This document shows, piece after piece, positions 1-8,332 of a DNA stretch of 64,000 bases. How positions within the stretch are numbered: the first letter of the stretch is position 1; each line of letters starts with the position of its first letter. The stretch is from Marinobacter panjinensis (GTDB lineage Bacteria; Pseudomonadota; Gammaproteobacteria; Pseudomonadales; Oleiphilaceae). A program made the position numbers and the translations under genes. The notes under the pieces are model-generated. The model did not search any database. It saw only the letters and a program-made list of their open reading frames with translations, and was not told the origin of the DNA. The stretch covers positions 558,001 to 622,000 of the forward strand of contig NZ_SZYH01000001.1 in the NCBI RefSeq assembly GCF_005298175.1, given 5' to 3'.

Positions 1-2
1 CC

Positions 3-575
3 TACCTATGCCATCGGGATGGTCGCGTGGATGAGCAACGCAAAATCCACATCACGCCCCATGAGCGGCGTGACTGGGTTATCGAAGGTGGTGAAAAGTT
101 CCAGGTCTTCGAGACAGATGCCGGCCGCGTTGCCATCATGATCTGCTACGACATCGAATTTCCGGAACTCGGGCGTCTGGCCGCGAGTGACGAAGTGGAC
201 ATCATCCTTGTGCCCTTCTGGACGGACACCAAGAACGGCTACCTGCGGGTTCGCCACTGCGCCCAGGCCCGAGCCATTGAAAACGAGTGTTACGTGGTGA
301 TCACCGGCAGTGTGGGTAACCTGCCCAAGGTGGAAAATCTCGACGTTCAATATGCCCAGTCCTCTGTGTTCTCTCCATCGGACTTTGCCTTTCCCCACGA
401 TGCAGTCATGGCAGAAACTACACCGAACACCGAGATGATCATGTTTTCGGACATGGATCTGGAGAAACTCAAGCTGGTGCGTAACGAAGGATCCGTCACC
501 AACCTGAAAGACCGCCGCACCGATATATACGCGCTCAATACGATTCAAAAGGACCAAAATAATCCAGACAGTTGA
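3..575 (+). CDS. Carbon-nitrogen hydrolase (nitrilase superfamily), C-terminal part
   Basis: The reading frame is open from the window edge, so the N-terminus and the catalytic Glu are missing. The visible part has the nitrilase Lys in the RKIHITPHE stretch and the Cys nucleophile in ICYDIEFPE (Cys codon at 144-146). These match the second and third members of the Glu-Lys-Cys triad. Such enzymes hydrolyse amides or nitriles in the cytoplasm; the substrate cannot be told from this fragment. Many relatives carry an N-terminal GNAT acetyltransferase domain, and whether this one does lies outside the window. An internal GTG at 27 could be mistaken for the start, but the upstream codons continue the same family-like sequence. 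Confidence 0.85.
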   Translation, partial: YLCHRDGRVDEQRKIHITPHERRDWVIEGGEKFQVFETDAGRVAIMICYDIEFPELGRLAASDEVDIILVPFWTDTKNGYLRVRHCAQARAIENECYVVITGSVGNLPKVENLDVQYAQSSVFSPSDFAFPHDAVMAETTPNTEMIMFSDMDLEKLKLVRNEGSVTNLKDRRTDIYALNTIQKDQNNPDS

Positions 576-586
576 AGAACTGTCTG
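565..586 (+). terminator. Stem-loop over the stop codon, possible weak terminator
   Basis: A perfect 9-bp inverted repeat (CAGACAGTT, loop GAAG, AACTGTCTG) contains the TGA stop of the nitrilase-family gene. It is followed by AGAGATTTAT rather than a clean T-run. It could be a weak intrinsic terminator or a 3'-end stabilising hairpin. Confidence 0.35.
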
Positions 587-697
587 AGAGATTTATCGTA
601 TGACACTGAGCACGTTGCCAAACAGCCCGAGTGTGGCTATTGTTTAACCATGTACCGTCAGGTCGCTTCCACGGAACAACCCAGAGATCACTTGTAA

Positions 698-1096
698 ATG
701 AACGAAGCACTACCGGACCTTGTTGCACAGTTTCATGTCAAACGAGGCCTGTTCCGCCGTGAACGGGTCGAGGCGGCTCTGTTCGAGCTCGACAACTTTG
801 GCTGTGTGATGAAAACCGACAAAGTGTTCAACCCGGGCGATACGGTTGTTCTCGACCTGATCATGGAAATGCCATTTGATAACATCCGGGCCGATGGCAT
901 ATCCGGCCTTGTCACCGAACGTAGAAAACACTGCAGCAATTTCTTCTATTCCATTGATTTCGTGCAAATTAATGATCAGACGTCACCGGCTCTGACAGAC
1001 AAGCTCAAACGAATCCGGGATGTGGTAAGAAAAAAGCAGTTACTGAAATCCAGACGTTCATCCGGGCCTTCCTCCGGGCTCCGGCAAATGGCCTGA
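698..1096 (+). CDS. PilZ-like domain protein
   Basis: A 132-residue soluble protein. Near residues 18-60 it has RRERVEAALFELDN, a short beta segment, then NPGDTVVLDL, which resembles a PilZ domain (RxxxR, then a D/N-x-S-x-x-G turn, then beta strands). The second motif is imperfect (DNFGC instead of DxSxxG), so cyclic-di-GMP binding is uncertain. The C-terminus is basic (KKQLLKSRR). It stands alone 49 bases before the histone-like gene on the same strand. The fold assignment rests on motif recognition alone. Confidence 0.5.
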   Translation: MNEALPDLVAQFHVKRGLFRRERVEAALFELDNFGCVMKTDKVFNPGDTVVLDLIMEMPFDNIRADGISGLVTERRKHCSNFFYSIDFVQINDQTSPALTDKLKRIRDVVRKKQLLKSRRSSGPSSGLRQMA

Positions 1097-1144
1097 AATC
1101 ACAAGCGCTCACCAAACAAACCGCACTGTAAGGAGACAATCCTC

Positions 1145-1807
1145 ATGGCCAAGAAAGCCAACAAGCAAAATGTTGATAAAGTTGTGAAGAAAGTTAACAA
1201 AGAGTTTGACAAGACGTCATCGAGAATCGAAAAGCTGATAGACGATGCCCTCAAGCAGTTCGACGGCCTTCAGAACCAGATTCAGGAGCCCGTGCGCAAG
1301 CTGCTGAAAGAACTGGATGAACTTCGTGACCGTGAAATGAAGCGCTTCAGCGACGAGTATGAGCGCCGCCTGGGAGAATTCCACGAACTGCAGAACAACG
1401 TTCTGGACCGACTTGGCATGGCCAGCAAAGAAACCAAAGGGGAAGCGAAGAAAGCCACCAATAAAGCGGCCAAAAAACCTGCAGCCAAAAAGACAGCAAA
1501 GGCAAAAAAGGCCGCCAAGCCGAAGGCAGCCACTACCGCTAAAAGTTCGGCTTCTGCCGCAAAATCTGCTCCCAAAAAGGCAGCTACCTCGGCAAGAAAA
1601 CCGGCTGCAACAAAGCCGAAAGACAAGGGCGATCTGACGCAGGTCAAAGGCATTGGCCCAGCCACTGCCCGGAAGATGAAAGAAGCGGGTATCACCTCGG
1701 TTGACCAGATTGCCAACCCATCTGCAGACGATCAGGAAAAACTGCAGGCATTTTCCAATGTGAAGGGCTTCAGCACCTTCAGTGATGAGGCCAAGAAAGT
1801 CATTTGA
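1145..1807 (+). CDS. Histone H1-like / helix-hairpin-helix protein
   Basis: A 220-residue protein in three parts. Residues 1-95 are a charged, probably coiled-coil region resembling phasin or AlgP-type N-termini. Residues about 96-160 are a low-complexity Lys/Ala/Pro tract (repeated AAKK, KPAA, KAAK) like eukaryotic H1 tails and Pseudomonas AlgP. Residues about 163-215 form a helix-hairpin-helix module (VKGIGPATARKMKEAG) of the kind that binds DNA non-specifically. It is preceded by AAGGAGACAATCCTC, a good ribosome site. The stop codon shares its last base with the ATG of the selD fusion (TGATG), so the two are probably translationally coupled. A nucleoid-associated role is inferred. Confidence 0.7.
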   Translation: MAKKANKQNVDKVVKKVNKEFDKTSSRIEKLIDDALKQFDGLQNQIQEPVRKLLKELDELRDREMKRFSDEYERRLGEFHELQNNVLDRLGMASKETKGEAKKATNKAAKKPAAKKTAKAKKAAKPKAATTAKSSASAAKSAPKKAATSARKPAATKPKDKGDLTQVKGIGPATARKMKEAGITSVDQIANPSADDQEKLQAFSNVKGFSTFSDEAKKVI

Positions 1808-4083
1808 TGCAACAATCCGAGCAGCCTGTATTACGGGACATCGTTCTGGTTGGCGGCGGGCACAGCCACGTCGGGGTTCTCAAGCGTTTCGCCATGAATC
1901 CCGTGCCGGGTGTCCGCCTCACCCTCATCTGCCGAGACACCCATACGCCCTACTCCGGCATGTTGCCCGGCTACGTAGCCGGGCACTATACCTATGACGA
2001 CGTTCACATCGACCTGAGTAAACTGGCGGAGTTTGCTGGTGCCCGATTCTACAGGGATGAAGCCATTGGCATTGACCGCAACAGCAAGCGGGTCAATTGT
2101 CGGTCCCGGCCCGATGTCCCCTATGACATTCTTTCGGTCAATATCGGCTCTTCCCCTCGCGTTGGCGAAGTGGATGGTGCACGGGAGCACGCGGTGCCGG
2201 TCAAACCGATCAATGGATTCAATAATCGCTGGCTGTCGTTGCTCTCCCGGCTGGAAAATCACGAAGGCCCGATGTCGGTAGCGGTGGTCGGCGCCGGTGC
2301 CGGCGGTGTGGAGCTGACCCTCGCCATGCAGTTCCGGCTCCGTAATGAACTGGAAAAACGGGGTCACGACCCGGACCAGTTGCACTTCCACCTGTTTGAT
2401 GCCGAAAGCCAGATACTGCCCACCCACAACGACAAGGTGCGTGCGGTCTTTGCCGACAAACTCGCAAGCCGCGGGGTAAAAGTTCATCTGGGAGCGGCGG
2501 TCTCGAAAGTCGAGGCAGGCCACCTGACCACGGAATCCAGTGAGTCACATGCGGTGGATGAGGTGCTCTGGGTAACCCGGGCCGGTGGCCCACAGTGGCT
2601 GGAGGATACCGGACTGGCTCTGGATGACGGTGGCTTTATCCGGGTAAGGGACACTCTGCAGACAGAAACCGACGACGATATTTTTGCCGTTGGCGATATT
2701 GCCAATGTTGTTAATCACCCCCGTGAAAAAGCCGGAGTATTTGCCGTCCGTCAGGGCCGTCCATTGGCGGATAACCTCAAGCGTTACGCCCTGGGCAAGG
2801 CTGTCAAACCCTTCAGCCCACAGAAAAAGTGGCTGGCACTCATCAGTACAGGCGACAAGTTTGCTGTAGCGTCCCGTGGAGATATGTCCTTTGCCGGCAA
2901 GTGGGTATGGCGCTGGAAAAACCAGATCGATAAGCGCTTCATGGCGAAGTTCAACGACCTTCCGGCCATGAAAGAGAACTCTGCCCTACCCGACACCGGT
3001 GCGGCACAGAATGCCGAGGAAGCGTCCCAGGCCATATCCGCGGTCGCCATGCGGTGTGGTGGATGCGGTGCAAAAGTCGGCAGTACGGTATTGTCACGGG
3101 CACTGGGTGAGCTGCGCCCAATCGAGCGGGATGACATTCTGATCGGCCTGCATGCGCCGGACGACGCTGCTGTGCTGACGGTACCGCCCGGCAAAGCTGT
3201 GGTGCATACGGTCGACTTCTTCCGAGCGTTTATTGATGACCCCTACCTGTTTGGCAAGGTTGCTGCCAACCATGCACTGGGTGACGTCTTTGCCATGGGT
3301 GCTGAGGCCCAGAGTGCTACGGCCGTAGCGACCGTACCCTATGGCATTGAATCCAAGGTGGAAGACGTTGTTTACCAGATGATGTCTGGCGCGGTAGAAG
3401 TGCTCAACGAAGCAGGTTGCGCGCTGGTGGGTGGCCATACCGGTGAAGGCCGTGAACTGGCACTGGGCTTTGCTGTCAACGGCCTGATCGATCCCGACGA
3501 GGTTATGAGCAAAGGCGGCCTGCGGGCCGGAGATGTGCTCATTCTGACCAAGCCTATCGGTACCGGCACCCTGTTCGCGGCCCATGCAAAACTGGAAGCA
3601 AAGGGGCGCTGGATTGATGTGGCACTGGCCTCGATGGTGCAGTCCAATAAGGAAGCCGCCCAGTGTCTGCGCCGGTATGGCTCAAAAGCCTGTACCGACG
3701 TGACCGGATTTGGTCTGCTTGGGCATCTTGTGGAAATGACTCGGCCATCCGGCGTAGACGCAGAGCTGGATCTGGGGGCGATTCCAATTCTGCCCGGCGC
3801 CGAAGAAACCGCAGCAGCTGGCATTCTCAGCTCGCTGCAGCCTGCCAACATCCGGCTGCGGCGCGGTATCCGTGATCAGGAGAAGTGGGTGAAGCACCCT
3901 CGCTACCCGTTGATTTTTGACCCCCAGACGGCAGGCGGCCTGCTGGCCAGCGTGCCGGCGGATCAGGCTGAAGCCTGTGTCAGCGAACTCAAGGCGTTGG
4001 GTTACCCGCATACAGCGGTTATAGGCCGGGTACTGCCCCAGGATGAGACGGGTCCTATCGAGCCGATTACTTTGAGGGAGTGA
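1807..4083 (+). CDS. selD: NADH-dehydrogenase-like flavoprotein fused to selenide, water dikinase (SelD)
   Basis: About 758 residues. The first ~370 are a pyridine-nucleotide-disulfide oxidoreductase of the class known as an N-terminal extension of SelD: an FAD motif VGGGHSH near residue 15 and an NAD(P) motif VGAGAGG near residue 160. From about residue 415 comes selenophosphate synthetase, which makes selenophosphate from selenide and ATP. Its catalytic loop reads CGGCGAK; the second Cys (about 420) aligns with E. coli Cys17 and Lys423 with Lys20, so it is the cysteine, not the selenocysteine, form. The flavoprotein half may help make selenide, which is inference. The TTG at 1804 is an alternative start, but the ATG at 1807 overlaps the upstream stop. 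The 3' end overlaps the convergent senB-like gene by 17 bases. Confidence 0.93.
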   Translation: MQQSEQPVLRDIVLVGGGHSHVGVLKRFAMNPVPGVRLTLICRDTHTPYSGMLPGYVAGHYTYDDVHIDLSKLAEFAGARFYRDEAIGIDRNSKRVNCRSRPDVPYDILSVNIGSSPRVGEVDGAREHAVPVKPINGFNNRWLSLLSRLENHEGPMSVAVVGAGAGGVELTLAMQFRLRNELEKRGHDPDQLHFHLFDAESQILPTHNDKVRAVFADKLASRGVKVHLGAAVSKVEAGHLTTESSESHAVDEVLWVTRAGGPQWLEDTGLALDDGGFIRVRDTLQTETDDDIFAVGDIANVVNHPREKAGVFAVRQGRPLADNLKRYALGKAVKPFSPQKKWLALISTGDKFAVASRGDMSFAGKWVWRWKNQIDKRFMAKFNDLPAMKENSALPDTGAAQNAEEASQAISAVAMRCGGCGAKVGSTVLSRALGELRPIERDDILIGLHAPDDAAVLTVPPGKAVVHTVDFFRAFIDDPYLFGKVAANHALGDVFAMGAEAQSATAVATVPYGIESKVEDVVYQMMSGAVEVLNEAGCALVGGHTGEGRELALGFAVNGLIDPDEVMSKGGLRAGDVLILTKPIGTGTLFAAHAKLEAKGRWIDVALASMVQSNKEAAQCLRRYGSKACTDVTGFGLLGHLVEMTRPSGVDAELDLGAIPILPGAEETAAAGILSSLQPANIRLRRGIRDQEKWVKHPRYPLIFDPQTAGGLLASVPADQAEACVSELKALGYPHTAVIGRVLPQDETGPIEPITLRE

Positions 4084-5047
4084 GCCGGGTACGCTCGGCT
4101 ACTGCCTTTTCAATCGCTGCCAGTAATGAAGCCTGCTCCGCCTGCGGGGTAAAACTGCCGGCCAATGCTTTGACGCGATCCTCTAGCTCCCCCAGAAATT
4201 CTGGGGATTGCTCCACTCGCTGTAACAACCTGGCCAGATCGGTGTCATTACCCACACGGAAATACCCCGGGTAATCGTCGCCCAGTAGGCCAATATTGCC
4301 AGAGATATCCGAGGCGATGACGGGCAGGCCTGCGCGGCAGGCTTCAGAAACAACATTGGCGCCCCCTTCCATTACTGAGCTGATTACCATCGCACGGGAG
4401 TGGTTCATCAGGTTCTGGATGGTGGGTTTATCCACCTCCCCGAGCCATTGGAAACGGGGGTTTGCCTTCTGTTCAGCAAGGGCTTTTTGTTCCCATTCCA
4501 GTGTGTGGGCCTTGCCGGCGTTGATCACTCGAATGGCGGAGGTCTCAGGTAACTGCCTGGCAGCCAACGCAGCGCGAAGGGGATCTTTTTCGTCGCGGAG
4601 GTGACCGATAACGCAGATATCAAAATCCTGCTTCAATCCTGATGCCCTCGCAGGTTTGTCTGCTGACTGAAGTACTGTCGTCAGCTTCCGGGTAAAACGC
4701 TCGGGGATATCCTGGCCGGCCCGATGATGAAGCCCTACAAGGCAGTCAGCCTGCGCCATGGATTCGTGGGTAACCTCAGGAAAGCGGTGTTGATGGTCGT
4801 AGATATCGGTGCCAGTAAGCACAATAATCAAAGGTGTAAGCGGATGCTGCGCCCGGAAGCGCCCAACAGCCTCGTGACTTCTCCAGGCGTGCAGCGCAAT
4901 GAACAGGTCGCATGGCTCACCATGGTATTCCGTGACTATGTTCACCTGGTGACCGGCAGTTTCAAGCAGCTGGCCCCAGCGCTCAGCCGTTGCCCGATTA
5001 CCTGCCCTGGAGCCCGGAGCTGCTGGCGTTATCAGGGTAATGTTCAT
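4067..5047 (-). CDS. senB: Selenosugar synthase-type glycosyltransferase (SenB family)
   Basis: A 326-residue GT-B glycosyltransferase. It has the features I know for the family TIGR04348, later identified as SenB: TPAAPGSRAGNR at 8-18, ALHAWRS at 51-57, VLTGTDIY at 76-83, GHLRDEKDP at 148-156, EGGANVVSEA at 227-236 and the ISGNIGLLGDDYPGYF stretch. SenB joins selenophosphate to a UDP-sugar to make a selenosugar, the selenium donor for selenoneine. It lies convergent to, and overlaps, the SelD fusion that would supply selenophosphate, and a selenium-type ABC importer follows. No selenoneine synthase (SenA, an EgtB relative) is visible in the window, so the final product is unknown. Confidence 0.85.
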   Translation of the reverse strand: MNITLITPAAPGSRAGNRATAERWGQLLETAGHQVNIVTEYHGEPCDLFIALHAWRSHEAVGRFRAQHPLTPLIIVLTGTDIYDHQHRFPEVTHESMAQADCLVGLHHRAGQDIPERFTRKLTTVLQSADKPARASGLKQDFDICVIGHLRDEKDPLRAALAARQLPETSAIRVINAGKAHTLEWEQKALAEQKANPRFQWLGEVDKPTIQNLMNHSRAMVISSVMEGGANVVSEACRAGLPVIASDISGNIGLLGDDYPGYFRVGNDTDLARLLQRVEQSPEFLGELEDRVKALAGSFTPQAEQASLLAAIEKAVAERTRLTPSK

Positions 5048-5132
5048 GGACGGAGGGCTCCGGAAAATTTCTTCATTAATGATGGATAGCCATAACCTGT
5101 TTAGTCAATTGAATCGTATAGATGTTCAGAGT

Positions 5133-5155
5133 TGAGGTAAATCACGTTATCCTCA
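5133..5155. promoter_or_regulatory. Imperfect dyad upstream of the selenium-type ABC transporter
   Basis: TGAGG and CCTCA form the ends of a 23-base imperfect dyad, with TAA/TTA inside, about 37 bases before the substrate-binding protein start. It could be an operator for this importer. No known regulator motif is recognised. Confidence 0.25.
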
Positions 5156-5191
5156 CCCGCTGAATCCAAGATCTAACACAAGGAAATTGAA

Positions 5192-6061
5192 ATGCGACTG
5201 AATCTGATACGGAAATTGGCTGCAGCCAGCTTACTCATGTTTCTTGCTTCTGCGACAGCTTCTGCTCAAACGCTGGTGTTTACAGCAATCCCGGATGAGG
5301 ACGAAACCAAACTGGTAGAGCGCTTCAGGGGCATTGCGGACTACCTGTCCGGAGAGCTGGACGTAGACGTTCGCTATATTCCGGTGAAGTCCTATGCGGC
5401 CGCGATTTCGGCGTTTCGGAACAATCAGGTGCAACTGGCCTGGTTCGGAGGCCTCTCAGGCGTACAGGCCCGGGAACTGGTTCCCGGATCAGAAGCAATT
5501 GCCCAGGGCGTCGAAGACAAGGCGTTCTACTCTCACTTTATTGCCCATAAAAGCACCGGACTCGATGAAATGGAGAGCCTGTCTGACGAGCTCCGTGGCA
5601 AAACCTTTACCTTCGGCTCCAAGGGTTCCACTTCCGGCCGCCTTATCCCTGAATACTATGTTCGTGAAGCCTTTGGGGAGAGTCCTGAGGAAGTCTTTAG
5701 CCGTGTTGGATTCAGCGGTAACCATACCCGCACCCTTCGCCTTGTTGAGGCGGGTACCTACGACGTCGGTGCAATCAACTTCTCGGTCTGGGACAAGGAA
5801 ATGGAGAACAACACTATTGATACGGATGCTGTTAAAGTCATCTGGACAACGCCTTCCTATCCTAACTATCAGTGGACGATTCGCGGCGATGTCGACGAAC
5901 GTTTCGGCGAAGGATTTTCACAGCGTGTTCAGGAAGCACTGTTGGCAATGGATGATCCTGAGCTCCTGGAAAGCTTCCCTCGCAGTGGTTTCATTCCGGT
6001 TTCAAATGACGCCTACGAGCCAATTCGTGTTGTTGGTAAGCAGATCGGAATCATCGATTAA
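5192..6061 (+). CDS. Putative selenate/selenium-oxyanion ABC transporter, periplasmic binding protein
   Basis: A 289-residue periplasmic protein with a Sec signal peptide (residues 1-25, cleavage after SASA). The mature part is a PhnD-like binding protein: FTAIPDED near the N-terminus, AWFGGLSGVQAR, and FGSKGSTSGRLIPEY, where the SxSTSG segment forms the anion-binding loop in this family. One PhnD clade (TIGR04553 as I recall) is assigned to selenate import because it travels with SelD genes, and here it sits next to a SelD fusion and SenB. The preceding AAGGAAATTGAA is a good ribosome site. The stop TAA shares a base with the ATG of the ATPase gene. Phosphonate or phosphite import is the alternative, but no phosphonate catabolic gene is present. 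Confidence 0.78.
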   Translation: MRLNLIRKLAAASLLMFLASATASAQTLVFTAIPDEDETKLVERFRGIADYLSGELDVDVRYIPVKSYAAAISAFRNNQVQLAWFGGLSGVQARELVPGSEAIAQGVEDKAFYSHFIAHKSTGLDEMESLSDELRGKTFTFGSKGSTSGRLIPEYYVREAFGESPEEVFSRVGFSGNHTRTLRLVEAGTYDVGAINFSVWDKEMENNTIDTDAVKVIWTTPSYPNYQWTIRGDVDERFGEGFSQRVQEALLAMDDPELLESFPRSGFIPVSNDAYEPIRVVGKQIGIID

Positions 6062-6711
6062 TGTCAGGATTTGATCTGACTGGCCTGACCGCATCGTTTG
6101 GCGGAGAGCGGGTTATCGGCCCGCTCTCCCTGAAGGTCAAAAAGGGCGAAAAAATTGCTTTGGTCGGTCGTAGTGGTGCTGGCAAATCCACGCTGATACG
6201 GCTTGTGTACCAGGAAGTCAAAAGCCTGGCGTCTCTGGTGCCCCAGGATCTTGGGCTGGTGAATGCCTTGCCGGTGTTCCATAACGTGTACATGGGCCGC
6301 CTGGATGCGAATCCCACCTGGTACAATGTAGTTTCGCTGATGCGACCGTTTTCTAGGGACAGTCGCGAAGTGGAAGACCTTCTATCCGAGCTCGGGATGC
6401 CGGAAAAGGTATGGATTCCCGCGGCGTCGCTGTCCGGCGGACAGCGACAGCGAGTTGCCATTGCCCGGGCACTTTACCGAAAGTCCGGTCTGTTACTTGC
6501 CGATGAGCCGGTATCGGCGCTGGACGGTCCTATGGCTCATCAGATTATGGGGCTACTGAAAGCGCGTTTCGAAACCAGCGTAATTGCACTTCACGATGTG
6601 GAGCTGGCGTTGGCCTATTGCACACGGATTGTCGGCATCCAGGATGGGCATGTTGCTCTGGATGAGCTCAGCGAAAAGCTGACCCCGGCAGATATCATGC
6701 CGCTTTACTGA
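6061..6711 (+). CDS. ABC transporter ATPase of the selenium-type importer
   Basis: A 216-residue ATPase with Walker A GRSGAGKST (about 36-44), the ABC signature LSGGQRQRVAIARAL (about 124-138), Walker B LLLADEP and an H-loop in ALHDVELAL. It powers the importer formed with the neighbouring binding protein and permease. The Q-loop (VPQD) comes only about 15 residues after Walker A, whereas PhnC/MetN-type ATPases usually have 35-45 residues there. The protein therefore lacks most of the antiparallel-beta segment and is short for the family. Start and upstream stop overlap by one base. Confidence 0.85.
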   Translation: MSGFDLTGLTASFGGERVIGPLSLKVKKGEKIALVGRSGAGKSTLIRLVYQEVKSLASLVPQDLGLVNALPVFHNVYMGRLDANPTWYNVVSLMRPFSRDSREVEDLLSELGMPEKVWIPAASLSGGQRQRVAIARALYRKSGLLLADEPVSALDGPMAHQIMGLLKARFETSVIALHDVELALAYCTRIVGIQDGHVALDELSEKLTPADIMPLY

Positions 6712-6727
6712 ACCAGACCCCCTATCT

Positions 6728-8194
6728 ATGTTGTCTTCACCAACCGTGAGAACCAGTCTGATTTTTACCGCCATTGCCTTGGTGGGTCTGGTGTTTGCGG
6801 ATATTGCCATCACGGCGGCCAACCCCTGGAAAGACCTGGGCCGCTTCTTCCTCGGCATTGTCACTCCCGATTTTTTCAGTACCGAAGGGCTGGCAACCGC
6901 CCTGCTCCGTACCGTCGCATTTGCGTTTGTGGGTGTGGCCCTGGGCAGTGTGTGCGGGTTCCTGTTGGCGCTGGTTTACCGTGCCTACCCGGTACGGATA
7001 TTCTGTGCCTTTATCCGGGCCATCCATGAACTCTTCTGGGCCCTGATCTTTCTGCAGTTTTTTGGCTTCCATCCGCTGACTGGCGTACTGGCCATTGCCA
7101 TTCCCTATTCCGGCATTTTTGCCAAGGTCTATTCCGAGATTCTCGAAGAAGCAGACCCGGAGCCGGGGCGCCTGCTGCCTCCCGGGACCGGCGTGATCTC
7201 AGCCTTTTTATACGCTCGTATTCCGGATTGCTGGGTTCAGATGCGCACCTATACCGCCTATCGCCTTGAGTGCGGCCTCAGGTCCAGTGCCATTCTTGGC
7301 TTCGTGGGTTTGCCAACACTCGGGTTTTACCTGGAATCCGCATTCTCCCAGGGGCATTACTCCGACGCCGGCGCCATGCTGATCCTGTTTTATGTGCTCA
7401 TTGCCACCCTGCCGCTCTGGGTCAAGCCCAGACTGCTACCGGTATACATCCTCGGTGCGCCCTTTTTCCTGGGCGACGGCATGCCCATTATCTGGGGCAA
7501 CGTCACCCGGTTCTTTACCGAAGATATTGTGCCTTCCCCCCTGAAAAGCGAAGAGGGCTGGGCAGGAATGGGTGCCTGGCTAGGTGATCTGTTTGTCACG
7601 CAGGCCCTGCCCGGAATCTGGAATACGGTGATACTCACGCAGATCGCATTGGTTGCCACCGGTATCATTGCCCTGCTGGCGTTTCCGTTGATTTCCACCC
7701 ACTTTGGCGGCCCGGTGCGTCGCACGAGCGGCCATGTGTTCCTGGTGATCCTGCGTTCAACACCGGAATACATCCTTGCCTACATTCTGCTGCAGCTGTG
7801 GGGGCCTTCAATGCTGCCTGCTGTGGTAGCGCTTGCTTTGCACAATGGCGGTATTATCGGCCATCTGATTGGCCGCCAGTCCAGTTTCATCCGTCTGCGG
7901 CCAGATGCGCCCACAGGTCTCAACCGATACACCTACGAGCTTGTACCCCGGGTTTATCGATCGTTTCTTGCATTCCTGTTTTACCGGTGGGAAATCATCA
8001 TGCGGGAAACAGCCATTCTGGGCATTCTGGGCATCTACACGCTCGGCTTTTATGTCGACAGCGCCATCCAGAACATCCAGTTCGACAAAGCGATGGTGCT
8101 AATCCTGATTACCGCCTCGCTGAACATCGGTGTCGATATCCTCGGCCGGTTTATTCGCAAGAAGCTGGCGCTGCAAACCATGCCGACCTGTTAG
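6728..8194 (+). CDS. ABC transporter permease, tandem PhnE-type fusion
   Basis: A 488-residue inner-membrane protein made of two PhnE/MetI-like permease halves in one chain (about residues 1-240 and 270-488). Both halves show the same ending pattern: SSAILGFVGLPTLGFYLESA and ETAILGILGIYTLGFYVDSA, each preceded by an EAA-like loop facing the ATPase. A single polypeptide therefore replaces the usual permease dimer. It is the third gene of the selenium-type importer, 17 bases after the ATPase stop. Confidence 0.85.
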   Translation: MLSSPTVRTSLIFTAIALVGLVFADIAITAANPWKDLGRFFLGIVTPDFFSTEGLATALLRTVAFAFVGVALGSVCGFLLALVYRAYPVRIFCAFIRAIHELFWALIFLQFFGFHPLTGVLAIAIPYSGIFAKVYSEILEEADPEPGRLLPPGTGVISAFLYARIPDCWVQMRTYTAYRLECGLRSSAILGFVGLPTLGFYLESAFSQGHYSDAGAMLILFYVLIATLPLWVKPRLLPVYILGAPFFLGDGMPIIWGNVTRFFTEDIVPSPLKSEEGWAGMGAWLGDLFVTQALPGIWNTVILTQIALVATGIIALLAFPLISTHFGGPVRRTSGHVFLVILRSTPEYILAYILLQLWGPSMLPAVVALALHNGGIIGHLIGRQSSFIRLRPDAPTGLNRYTYELVPRVYRSFLAFLFYRWEIIMRETAILGILGIYTLGFYVDSAIQNIQFDKAMVLILITASLNIGVDILGRFIRKKLALQTMPTC

Positions 8195-8332
8195 TTACTC
8201 CAGTGGATACCACGTCACAGTTCCACCATTTGCAGACCAGATTTAACCCGGTTCCCTTCGTGTCCCGAGATACATATGGTTACAATCCGGATTAATGATG
8301 TAACAGTCACCCTCAGGCAATCCGGAACGCTT

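Noticed and set aside
5192..8194. Reading the ABC transporter as a phosphonate importer
   Set aside because: No phosphonate catabolic gene is nearby; a SelD fusion and SenB are. Kept as an alternative, not as the main call.
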